Below, one piece after another: positions 46,310 to 56,630 of a DNA stretch of 64,000 nucleotides (positions are counted from its first letter, which is position 1; every line of letters starts with the position of its first letter). The notes under the pieces are model-generated. The model worked only from the letters and a program-made list of their open reading frames with translations, did not search any database and was not told where the DNA came from. Source of the DNA: Halichondria panicea (Eukaryota > Porifera > Demospongiae > Suberitida > Halichondriidae); the NCBI RefSeq assembly GCF_963675165.1, contig NC_087385.1, forward strand, positions 3,100,501 through 3,164,500. The letters are read 5' to 3'. Position numbers and translations under genes: made by a program.

Positions 46310-46892
46310 ACAAGGTTCGTAAGAGTAGCTGTTTAGGCCCTCAAAAGATAGTGATTATGTTTCCTTGATGGGAAGTAAAAATGTCCAAAATATACATAAT
46401 TTGACACTAACATATCCTGGAGTAGCTGATGAGAACAAGTAGCTGATGAGAACACAGCTGATGAGAACATCCTAGAACTTAACAAGCAAGTTGCATAGTA
46501 CTAGTACATATTGCGATTTACATTGTAACTTACATTGTAACTTAGTGATGTTGTGACTGCACAAAAAGGTTCTCTTGAAGGCAATTCTCAAATAAGGTTG
46601 GGAATCAAATAAGGTTGGGATAAGGTTGGGAAAGTCTTGATTGCTGAAATGACATCTCCTTTTATCTTCAAAAATTGCTACACATTTTACTACTATTACT
46701 TCTTCAGCAGGTGCAATTCTGCGGACTTCACTGTCCTCCGAAGCAACTGCAAATGTATACAATACAAAAATTGGATGGTCTGCACATTTGCATTTGCATA
46801 TGGAATCTCATCAATGGTAGGTGAAATTATGGTAGGTGAAATTATACAAGAGACATGCCAACAACTTTCTGGAAGTCTCCATTCTGAATAAT
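46310..46892. other. No recognisable gene
   Basis: Short ORFs only. AATAAGGTTGGGA is repeated three times near 46590-46632. Confidence 0.45.
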
Positions 46893-46896
46893 TTAA

Positions 46897-47285
46897 CCCT
46901 TTCCCTGCTTTAATTAAAAGTGAATATTTGCATATTTTGTTTAAAAATTTATAACTCATGAACCGTATATAAAAAACACTTGTAACAAAGTTCCACCTGT
47001 CGCATCCATGGACTCATCATTGTTGCCTAGCAACCAACCACCACCCCACAAATAACAATTGTTAAAAAAAATGCACAATTATGTACACAAACAATGATGT
47101 GACTGAACACATGATATTATAAGTGTTCTCACGGTGACATGGTGACATGGTGACATGGCTCCCTGATCTGCAGAAACTTGTATTTGAGGTTCTATCGGTA
47201 GACGCCCTTTTCCCGGGAAATATTTTCTTCACCTGGCTCATGATGTCCACTGTTGTACTAACTAGACCTATAGTGAGGTCTAGTG
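46897..47285 (-). mobile_element. TTAA family B copy 4, truncated
   Basis: TTAA (46893-46896) is followed by CCCTTTCCCTGCTTTAATTA. The body matches copy 1 in reverse orientation through GATGTCCACT near 47250. The far end is missing. Confidence 0.7.
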
Positions 47286-48719
47286 AAGCTATCAAGACAA
47301 CAAATGCTAATGCTACTCTATAGTGGATGGTCCGCTGGTAGATGGATCTGGAACACAGAAGTAGCTAACTAATTTTTTACACACACACAAAACATAAACA
47401 TATTAAAAATCGTGGGCGTGGCTGCGTTTTAGCTGATTCAGTCCTACAGTTATAGAACATTTTAGGGAAAATGTTGATTTAAATCAAATTTTAATATGTA
47501 TCCCATAATCTTAATTTATAGAAGCCGTACAACATACCATACGTTGATATTAGTAATATCTGATCATAAGTTATTTAAGCAAGGTGGCCATACCTCAGAA
47601 GCCATACAATAAATAATTCTTATGTGTGTTATTACCTCACCATACTCTATCTACGTATGAAATTTCGGAGAAGTCACCCGTTTAGGTTCATGTCAATAAC
47701 TGCACCAACTTGTTTCACAATCTTATAGTTTCCAAGCAGTTTCCAAGAGTTTGTACACATCTTGTTTCCAATGTTGTATCAAATTGGACACGTGATGTTT
47801 ACAAGGAATCAAGTGCCTGTCCACAAAGAATCCAAGACATGTTCAAGGTTAAGCCGGCTACATGCAACAAATGCATGAGAATGTATAGTCATTGAATCAC
47901 AATCAGGTGCAATGCACACTACATTAATTTTAAGTCATGAAGACAGTGAAGAAGATGCATATAAAACGTCGCACAAGACTCTCTTTGCACATATACCATA
48001 TAATTATAATTATGCTGTTGCGTTCAAATGACTGTTGCAACGAATGCAGTAAACAGCATTGTCGGCATTGCATGTTTGGTAAACATACATGAGCCAGTAT
48101 GTATTATTATAGCCCAGTATTGATATTACTAGTCGCTATATAGTTGCATGGGCGGGCCACGATAACAGGAAACCACACCTACATTATTATAGAATATGGT
48201 AGTGTTGTTATTCATAAGTGTTGTTATTCATAATCACACTGGAAATCATTCCTGTATATAAATTACAGCTTAGAAGTAGGGTCCATGCATGAACAATTCA
48301 GCTGCTGAGCTATACAAAAGCTAAGGTAAATAATTATTATGCTGACGTATTATGGCATGCGCATGCACCCTAATTACGTATGCCTAAAAACCACACACAG
48401 ACTCAAAGACCGGAGCTGTTTTGGTAATCGTATGTTGGCCATACACTAGTTCAGAGACACTATTGAAAATTAAAAAGTAATATCCAAACTTGGCCAAATT
48501 TATACATCCATGATAATATTAAGGCATACCAAAACTAAAAGTAATATCCAATGGCCAAATTTAACATTATAACAACATTATCAGGGGGCATACAAAAACT
48601 CATATGATGAGTACAGCTCAGAAGCTGATGGACTGTGTTCAAAGCTGTGATAATGATTGAATAGCTGGATGCTTTAAATTAATTTTTTGCAATAATCAAT
48701 AATCTACCAACAGAAATAA
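47286..48719. other. No recognisable gene
   Basis: AT-rich, with small ORFs and no domain. Confidence 0.5.
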
Positions 48720-49586
48720 ATGTCACTAGCAAAACTTTGTTTTGTGTGGCCTTCACGGACTTCAGGGGAAATCTGAGGGTGTTCTCGAGCATACTTTAGT
48801 CGATTTTCCAGAGATAACCTATAAAGTACGCCTTCACTCGACAAACACGCCTTCAGATTTTGCTTTTATGTTGTCAGGTAACATCTCAAGCAGAACGTTA
48901 TCGCTTGATACCATACATCACCTGTTTCCAATTGTCTGTTGTCAATTCATATATTTCGTGATGAGAAAGTGCTTCATTTCCTCCGCGAAATGGATGAAAG
49001 CTCAAAACTAATGCTGTATACTTTAAACTGTCGCACACAGCATACTACCACGGTAAGTTAGGATGTGTAATAATCTTCGCCTCCACCTCCATATAAAATA
49101 AGCGCTTAAATCAGTACGATGCAACACTTTCAGACAAATTTTATCGATCGTTCCAACTTTGGCGAGATAGCAATAACCGAAAGCACCTTTTCCAATACAT
49201 TGAGAGATTTATCGACAGAAATTTCATTCCATTGAAGCTTCCCTGCAGCTTAGAGGAAAGGCTTTACAAAAGCTTTTAGTTGTGGATACTTTACCACTAC
49301 CATCCAATGTTGCTTTGGTACAAGTAGCATTATGCGATAACAAAGCTGCCTTTTCTTTCAGATGAGTACAATCCCTACACAAACAAAACTATGCTAGAGG
49401 TAGTCCATACAAACATACCAAAGGACGATGGTCACCACTATATCTAGCACGCTTCTTATAATTATTAAAGCTTTGACGCTTTGACGCCGTTTCTTTCCAA
49501 GCAGATAGTTCTTGTTTGAGGTTAGCCTTGTCTGTAGTTAACCTTTCCTATGCTCCTTTCTGTACTTTTTAGCTCTGTCCGTCATG
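48720..49586 (-). pseudogene. Protein kinase pseudogene with coiled-coil start
   Basis: On minus an ATG near 49586 opens a charged helical segment (LTTDKANLKQELSAWKE). The kinase domain follows: the glycine-rich loop GKGAFGYCYLAKVGT (about 49193-49150), the beta-3 lysine in ICLKVLH, the hinge-side ALVLSFHPFRGGNEAL (about 49000) and NWKQVMYGI. The sequence then jumps to SDNVLLEMLP, skipping the catalytic HRD loop, and to KACLSSEG with no DFG. It ends with AREHPQISPEVREG (SPE at the APE position, about 48770). Both catalytic motifs are therefore deleted and frames shift. It resembles the expanded kinases of sponges. It is probably a dead host gene copy. Confidence 0.65.
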
Positions 49587-49711
49587 GTATAATAATTATA
49601 GCCATGTGGGTGTTTTGAATAAAGCGCATTATAAGTACAAAGGTACGGTCTTAATTGATTAATTACATGACTGTGCGGTTGTCAATTTATAATTATTATA
49701 ACAACCATAAA

Positions 49712-52170
49712 TTAGCGGTCATGAATATCAGCACTTTGAAGTGGAATAACAATATTAACAATATAAACTAGATCGTCTCTAATGCTAGTACCGAAGTCCA
49801 TCTTACATTTGGTATAAACCAGTCGTGCAGCTATGTCTTTTACAGGAATCAAATGATCGCCTGGAGATTTCATAGTTGTCCACACCTGAACAGGTTGTCC
49901 GAACCAGAGTTCACACGGGTGCTAAAAAAAAAAGTCAACGGAAGCCATCCAAACATCGATCTTTGCGTTGCATTTCAAAAAGTACTGTATTTCAGCTAAA
50001 ACCTGCCTACCGTTGGATCTTTTCGTAAGCACCAATGAAGACATAGAATTTCGACCCAAAGTCACCTATGCGTAATTACTTAATTTTTGCATATAGTATG
50101 AACACGTCATAAGATCCAGCAGAGCAGGTGAATTCCTCTCAAGATATTCTTCCAACTGAGATAATGTTAGGATAATGTTAGTGCTGACTCCGTACAGGAG
50201 GCAGAGCCGTATAATTTTCTGAATTCATTTCAGTTTCCAGGCTTGATTGCATTAAAGAGCCTTTATTGAAAAATCAAGAAATTCATCCCGAAACTCACTT
50301 GGCCAATTTTTTGGTGAATACTCTGTACTTGTTAAAAATCTTCTCATGTACTGAACAGACACGTGCCGATTGTTTGTATGATAATTTCCCAATATACCAT
50401 TCATTCTATTCTCTCAAATGCAATACACCAAAAAGCATACACCGGTCCAAAATCTCTTATACATGCCGTTAAATGTCCATGGAGATGCATATTTGGTGTG
50501 CACGCCTCTTTTTGGTACAGCTCCGTGAAAGACTTCCAAAAATCATTTAGATGGACGTCTGCTTGAACTAGCTGCTCTTCACTAATCGTCCTATGACAGA
50601 GGATGAAACAAACTTTGACAAAATGGTGCCAACATTGATAATCACGCCATGGTAGGATGTCTTTGAGACAGAACAATGAGTACAAAATAACCCAGTTTTT
50701 CCACTGGTCGGCTGTGAAACCAGACAATCTAGACGAAATTTTGAGAGGAATACGGAGGAATACGACCGACAGCCGTTCACCTTTTCTTGAATGAGCAAAA
50801 AATCTTTGCTTGTCAGAATTGAACGCTCTTTCCAGATTTCAGTCACATGTTTAGCAGTACCTAGCAACAGATTATGCATTGGGTCTACTACACACATTTG
50901 TATACTGTCAAAGTAGGGGAGTTCAAGTAGGCAAGTATATCGAATTCCACTTTCTCTTTCAATTTTAATTTGAGCGGATCGGGTTGTAGCACACTTCCAA
51001 TCTTCTGCTTTAACTCGGTGTTCCCGTACTGTTCAGAGTTTTATCAAAATTAGAATAATCAATCAGCTCACCAAAGGCTGCTGTAGGAAATGATAACAAA
51101 CACTTTGAACAGCCATGCAGAGCTGTGTGGCCCACAACCTTCCGACCAGCAGGTATATCACAACAGCAGCATATAAAGGCACCTCTAACAATGATTGATT
51201 GTTTGTTATGATCTTTTAAGATTACACCACTCCACAGAAGCTTCAGCTCTTCTACCAACGGTTTAAGATACGAATTCATTAGCTCTTTGGGCCCAGGCAT
51301 AACACCAACTAACACGATATTGTCTTGCAAATAACGAAGCTTCCGTGGCAAGTTCAGCACACTGATATATATAGCTCCCTCGGTGTGCTTAAAGGGATTA
51401 AACCAATCTACATTAATTTGAAAAGCAAAATTGTGTGGCACAGACAAAAATGGCAGCCCGTCATAGTCTCACATCACGGTATGTTCCTTGTCTAGATCTC
51501 CATTCTTCGCAGCTTTGTACAAACTCAGGATGGTACAGTAGAGACTCAATATGCTCCTGTAGCAATAAACAAGCTTAGGAGAAAAGCATATTTTTCCAGA
51601 CCTAGTTTTAACTTTTTTGATCAGTTGCGTTCCACATTCCTTGCGTCGCCAATGTTGAGGGTGTAAGGGAAATTGAATAAATGTACAGACCTTTGTCTCC
51701 GATGTTCCATCATGCGTTTTACGGACTCCATTTATACAATGAGTGGCATTTAGGATATTTAGTGAAAGTGTCTCTACAGTTTCCAAGCATTTTGTGGGCA
51801 GATCCAATGCAGAATATCAGTGAATATGCCAGGTATAGGAATCTTCTTTTGGAGAGTTTTAAAGAATGCAGCTAAGAACTTCAAAACGCTCGATCTGACA
51901 ATCTGAAGACTGCTTGAAACAACAGCAAAAAGAATAAACCATTGCTGTGTACTCAGTTTCGTTTGTCGGATCCTGCTCCGGTACCTCATGATTAGAGGCT
52001 GTAAAGAGCTGCAAATCTTCGTCAGGATCATCCAGGAATGGATTGAAGGAAGAGTTCGATTGAAGGTTTCTAGCCCATCGGATAGCTATGTTAACAAAAG
52101 ACTCACAGCCTGCAATAGTGTGGATGACGATCGTCTGAAAGGAGTGACGGCTGATAAGAGCCTATATGGA
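49712..52170 (-). pseudogene. CACTA/EnSpm-type transposase (tnp2-like), degenerate
   Basis: This is a 2.4-kb minus-strand transposase. In order: an acidic N-terminal region (FLDDPDEDLQLFTASN near 52040), ETLSLNILNATHCINGVRKT (about 51785), NVDWFNPFKHTEGAIYISVL (about 51415), VGVMPGPKELMNSYLKPLVE, DIPAGRKVVGHTALHGCSKC, then PYFDSIQMCVVDPMHNLLLG (about 50910-50855) with the likely catalytic D of DPMH. TADQWKNWVILYSLF, NGILGNYHTNNRHVS and a C-terminal block with HPCELWFGQPVQVW follow, to a stop at 49712. Several frame breaks make it inactive. CACTAC-like ends were not located. A shorter relative is at 33.0-33.5 kb. Confidence 0.82.
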
Positions 52171-52580
52171 CCCATTTAACACTAAAGTCTACTATACTAC
52201 TGCTACTGATTCTATCAGAAGAAAATAGCAGTACAACAAACCTACACAGCTCTGTTTCTAGCTAGCTAGCTGTGTATGACTTTTAGGATATTTTCTCTGA
52301 ATATTTACGGGAAAAAAATCCAATATTAGGGCGCATGCGCAAGCAGCAGGCCTTCTTTCAAAGGCCAGTGACCAAGTAGGCTAGCTAAGTTGACTGTTCG
52401 TGGCAGCTAGGTCTATTATGGGACTTCCCCTGGTTGAGTATGATGAGTATGGGATTTTCCCTAGTTGGCGTAACCCAAAAAATTCGCGCTGCGCGCTCGT
52501 TTAGGAAACCCCCTTTTGGATCCGCCCGCTATAGTGGGTCCGTGTTCTTGATGGAGTAGCGGAGCGGATCGACATCGACA
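52171..52580. other. No recognisable gene
   Basis: Noncoding sequence with GC-rich palindromic stretches (CGCGCTGCGCGCTCG near 52485). Confidence 0.45.
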
Positions 52581-52650
52581 TTACTCAGTGTTGTTAAGGA
52601 TGGCTCAATTAATTATTGGGATTTATTGTGGATTTCTTGTATATGTGATA
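52581..52650. mobile_element. Fragment of the 34-kb inverted-repeat element
   Basis: TACTCAGTGTTGTTAAGGAT and ~50 further bases match the reverse complement of 34490-34561. Only one end is present. It abuts the broken end of the second BEL element. Confidence 0.75.
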
Positions 52651-52652
52651 CA

Positions 52653-52992
52653 TCAGATATTGCGTCTCGTGCAGACCCCTTCAGTAGGGAACGAAGGTAG
52701 TTAAACTTGTCGATTTCGTTTGGACCTGCATTTCGGTGTATTGCTGAGTCAAATGAATCCCAAAATGAAGTCCAGTTCGTGACATCACCGTCGAATGGCT
52801 GCATCGTGATCTTGGGTAGACGAACTCCAAGCGTGGGAATGACTGCTGGAGTGGAGATTGGAGTCGTCCCTGTCCCTGTCGTCACTGTCCTGGTAGTTGA
52901 TGTCCCGGTAGCCAGGGCTGTGATTGCTGTACTGACTGGTGGGTCAGTAGTAACAGTAGTAGTGGGAGCAGCAGGAACAGCACTCTGCGCAC
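52653..52992 (-). pseudogene. BEL gag, middle part (second element)
   Basis: After a Thr/Val/Pro-rich linker comes PKITMQPFDGDVTNWTSFWD and KFNYLRSLLKG, the conserved capsid block also seen in the 5.8-kb copy (KFNYLRSM). Coding similarity ends at 52653. The frame is separated from the upstream part of gag by the family C element at 52997-53668. Confidence 0.8.
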
Positions 52993-52996
52993 TTAA

Positions 52997-53668
52997 GGCC
53001 CGGGTCCAGATTTCAACACCAAAATTTACACTATGTTCATACTGCTGTATTATTTGCAATATACAGTGTATGCTGCATCAAAATGATCCAAAATGAAGCT
53101 CAATGTTTTCTTTTTCCAAAATACTAATTAGCTTAATTCAATTATGCTAATTAGTCCCATAAATGGTGATGACGTCATGGCACTTTCAGAAAGAGAAGTG
53201 CAAATACGGCGTTGAAGATGCCAAGATCAAGCTTCAAAAACAAGGCTAGATGAACATCTCATAGCTAGGTACTAGTATCCTTGATGGGAAGAGTAAGAGT
53301 TATTGTATTCTTGAGATACACAAAATAGCCTACCTCTAGAGTGGCTGTCAGAGCTAAAGCTAGCATAGCTAAAAAAGTTTTGGACATTTTTACTTCCCAT
53401 CAAGGAAACATAATCATAACAACATACTCTATCTTTTGAGGGCCTAAACAGCTACTCTTACCTTGTTTAAGTCCGCCGTATTTGTTGCCAAAGATAATCT
53501 ATAATAGTTCTAGCAGCTAGCTAAGCAAATACATTGACCATATGACGTCACATGCAATGAATAACATTAATAAACATTATGAATCTCATTAACACTACAT
53601 GATCTACATGATCTACATAAAATGTTGGCAATGAATAAAATTAATCTTATCAGTGCCTGACCCAGGCC
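52997..53668 (+). mobile_element. TTAA miniature element, family C copy 2 (complete)
   Basis: A 672-bp element is flanked by TTAA (52993-52996, 53669-53672). Inverted ends are GGCCCGGGTCCAG and, in reverse complement, GGCCTGGGTCAGG. It is inserted in the gag gene of the second BEL element. It has no ORF of its own. Confidence 0.88.
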
Positions 53669-53672
53669 TTAA

Positions 53673-54060
53673 CTGCGCAGAGCAGGAACCGTAGTGGGAA
53701 CAGCAGTAACAGTAGTGGGAACAGCAGGAACAGTAGTGGGAACAACAGGAACAGTAGTGGGAATAATAATAGGAGCTGCAGCCCTACTTGTGGCTGCACG
53801 GTCAAGTTGCACAATTGCTCTATACACTCCGTCCTTGAATTCGTCAGACTCCAGAATCTCGCCTTCTAAGTGTTCATTTTCAGTGAGGTCCAATATTTCC
53901 GAGTCCAATCGTGTCAGGGTGCTGAGTTTTTCCTCAAGGCTCAACTTGAGTTGTGCTGGGTCAGAGTTGTGCTGGGTCAGGTTCTTCTTCAGCCAGCAGA
54001 GCTTCAACTGTGTTCATTGACCTTGTAGCAGAGCCTCTGTGACCTCCTCTTATCCTCCGT
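53673..54060 (-). pseudogene. BEL gag, N-terminal part (second element)
   Basis: On minus this encodes a helical N-terminal region (LSLEEKLSTLTRLDSEILDL near 53940) followed by a Val-Pro-Thr-Thr repeat linker. The helical part aligns in style with the 5.5-kb gag (LKEKLEEIKLLDAEILTL). It runs up to the family C insertion. Confidence 0.75.
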
Positions 54061-54106
54061 TTTCTTGCCAAGTTTTCTGAATCAGTACTTTCTTCCGGCG
54101 AATTCC

Positions 54107-54222
54107 GCACTATTAGAGATTATCCGTTGAGTAAACTTGCTTCTATTCGTACAATTAGAGTTAATCCGTTAAGTTTACTTCTGTTCGTACAATTAGAGTT
54201 AATCCGTTGAGTAATTTTCTTT
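54107..54222 (-). repeat. 38-bp tandem repeats in BEL leader
   Basis: TCGTACAATTAGAGTTAATCCGTT recurs at 54147 and 54185 with period 38. A third, more diverged copy starts near 54107. They lie between the primer site and gag, where packaging or leader signals would be. Confidence 0.7.
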
Positions 54223-54247
54223 TCGCCTATCACTAAGTTTTAGAAGG

Positions 54248-54265
54248 ATCCGGTTCGAAGGACCA
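54248..54265 (-). promoter_or_regulatory. Primer binding site of second BEL element
   Basis: In element sense it reads TGGTCCTTCGAACCGGAT, the same 18 bases as the site at 5273-5290, directly next to the putative LTR. Confidence 0.8.
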
Positions 54266-54442
54266 TGTTAGTAGGCGATCTTAAGTATACACACACTAGC
54301 GTATTCGCTTATTCTACTCAGTTAGATTAACAACTATCAACTTGACTGATTATCATAAGTTCACTTCATGGCACATGGTACAACTGTCCACATGCGCGTA
54401 CAAACAAAAATAATGATCACAACCAGATAAATAACTCTAACA
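54266..54442 (-). repeat. Putative 5' LTR of second BEL element
   Basis: It begins (plus) TGTTAGTAGG beside the primer site and ends ...CTAACA, giving TG...CA ends. No second LTR is available to confirm length. Confidence 0.5.
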
Positions 54443-54932
54443 CTCACCTCTCAACTGTAAAAGAACATGTTCACAGGCCAACAACCACTTATATATTATC
54501 TTCAACAAGATTACAGGACGATGACAAATTAATCAACATCTTATCATTAATGTACTACTGTATTGAAATAAAAAACATTTGCAATGTGAACGTTGCTAGG
54601 ATTGCCAGGAAAAGAAAAGCGCGAAAAAGCAAAGAAACAAGAAATTCGGCGAGTGCATAACTCCAATCCGCCAATCCGTTACAATGTCATGAACATGTAC
54701 AGCTGAGTGGTCAAAATACAGGTTGGTTAAAATGCGCAACACAATAAGAAATAAGACATAAAAGTGAATAAAAGACTTTGGACAGTGAGACTTTGGACAG
54801 TGACAATGGTTCAAATCTATACACATTTGTACAGTACAGTGGATTGCAGTGCACTTGCAACAGTGAATTGCCAAACAGCTAAACCACAATTACATTACCA
54901 ACTGTGAATATCATTATCTTCAGCTATTTGAA

Positions 54933-55897
54933 ATGGCAACCGGTTATTCAGCTGAGTCTTATAGAACCACTGCTTATTCTTGTGATATGCGCTGGAGGAT
55001 GATTTTCCAACGTATAGGCATGGGCTTACCCATCAGAACAATTGCTAAAAACCTGAATATTGATCGATCTACAGTTAGTCGAATTGTTACAAGATTTGAA
55101 ACTATAGGTGATGTTGAACCTATAAAAAAGAAAGGAGCTCAGTCAAAGATTAGTGTGTATGATGAATTTTGTATCATTGATAGCATTGTTGAAAAGCCTA
55201 GCATGTATCTACATGAAATACAGCAGAAGGTGTTGGAAACAACTGGGGCACAAATTGATGCATCAACTGTCTGTAGATTCTTGAAGAAGCAGCTTGAAGA
55301 AGAACAATTTCTCTAGAAAAAAACTTAGTCTTGTGGCACTTCAACAGAATGCTGCCAGTAGGGCTCAGTTCCTGTCTGATATCTCTGTGTATGAGCCAGA
55401 AATGCTTTTGTTCATTGACGAAACTGGAAGTGACAGAAGGAACAGTATCCGGCGTTACGGGTACTCGATTGTTGGAAAGCCAGCTCCTCTGTTGGTGCGA
55501 GGCAAGAGATTTTCAGCAATTGGAATTTTGTCTGTTAATGGTCTTTTAGATACATACATTACAACCGAAAATGTGAATGCTGACATATTTGAAGATTTCA
55601 TTGATAAATCCCTCATTCGGCATGTAATGCCTTTTAATGGTTCCAATCCTCACAGTGTTGTCATTCTTGATAATGCGTCTATCCACCACACAGATGGGGT
55701 TGTTAAGCAACTCCAAAGCATTGGGGCGTTATTACATTTTCTGCCACCGTATTGCCTTCTCTAAAGTTAAGTATCACTTGAAGGCAAACGAAGCTGCCAT
55801 TCAAGCTGTTGCGGATGATGACTTCATTCTGTCTGCTTTTCTGAGTATTACGCCTCATGATTGTTGTCAGTGGATCAAACATTCAGGATATTTATTT
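54933..55897 (+). pseudogene. Tc1/mariner-like transposase (DDE_3)
   Basis: ATG at 54933 starts a helix-turn-helix N-terminus (MRWRMIFQRIGMGLPIRTIA), then a second DNA-binding region and PSMYLHEIQQKVLETTGAQI. A 13-bp duplication (the 10-mer CTTGAAGAAG at 55280-55289 and 55293-55302 with 3 bases between) shifts the frame. The catalytic domain then reads MLLFIDETGSDRRNSIRRYG (first D) and SVVILDNASIHH (second D) and reaches LHFLPPYC. There about ten residues are missing, including the third acidic residue expected after NPIE, and the frame shifts into AFSKVKYHLKANE to the end near 55897. It is inactive as written. Confidence 0.9.
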
Positions 55898-55988
55898 TGA
55901 TCTATTATAATAGTTAAGTAATAAATTATACATGTATAGCTACATGCTTCTAATTGTAACATGAATTTGTGACACAAAAATGAATTAA

Positions 55989-56630
55989 TTATTTTTTTGC
56001 ATTTGCATTTAGACCTTTAATGTTTCTCAAAAGCATGCTCTTTTGTTCCTGAAATTCTTCCTCTGTCAAAGTAGCATCTTCTCTAAGCTGTTGCAGTGTA
56101 CGTAATTGCTGTAAATACTGTCCACTTAAGTTGGCTTTACTGAACGGTGATATCCCATCCGTAAACTTCTTCTTAGGAGGGACTAACATCTTGGTAACAG
56201 CTGTTGCTGCTCCTGCCAGAGCTTCAGCAAGTGATCGGTTTGATTCTTTGCGCTTGACAACATGACCAGTTATAGCCGCCAGTTATAGCCGGCACATCCG
56301 GTGGAGTCTCAAGATCGGCGTGTATTCCATTTACATACATACGAGCCCACAGCCTTAGTTGAGGGTCACTATACTGCTCACTGTGCTTTTCCTGAAGATT
56401 CTTTAACGCATCTTCAATATCCTTCTCTTTCTTTGATCGCTTATTTCTTGGTTCTCCGCTGCTATCATCACTGTGATCTCGTTTCTTTGAATGCTCCACC
56501 TCTACACGCCAGAGGTTAATGGTGTCATCCATCACATTGCATCTTGAGAGCGTTTTGAGTTATTGGGTTTTTCATAGTAGCCCACACTAAAAGCATCGCT
56601 CTCGGGCACTTCCTGGGAAAAAGTTGCCAT
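55989..56630 (-). pseudogene. Accessory protein with SHOCT-like C-terminus
   Basis: From a plausible ATG (56630, MATFSQEVPESDAFSVGYYE) the frame passes through a 5-bp shift near 56525, then a charged nuclear-signal-like region (EPRNKRSKKEKD), and QLRLWARMYVNGIHADLETP (about 56365-56305). A perfect 13-bp duplication (56266-56278, 56279-56291) shifts frame. It continues with KRKESNRSLAEALAGAATAV and ends LQQLREDATLTEEEFQEQKS (about 56090-56030). The last segment has the pattern of SHOCT oligomerisation motifs. I recall similar proteins repeated in sponge genomes. The role is unknown. The position inside the mariner ends suggests a transposition partner or a captured passenger. Confidence 0.65.

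Larger units (their letters stand above)
52653..54442 (-). mobile_element. Second BEL/Pao element, truncated
   Basis: Running on minus, a putative 5' LTR (54266-54442, TG...CA in element sense), a primer site (54265-54248), a leader with 38-bp repeats and gag are present. The element then stops at 52653 against another transposon fragment, so pol and the 3' LTR are missing. A TTAA element interrupts gag. The LTR boundary at 54442 is inferred from sequence ends only. Confidence 0.75.

Noticed and set aside
54248..54265. T-arm-like sequence GGTTCGAAGGACCA suggesting a tRNA gene
   Set aside because: No cloverleaf precedes it. It is the reversed primer binding site of a minus-strand BEL element, directly beside an LTR.
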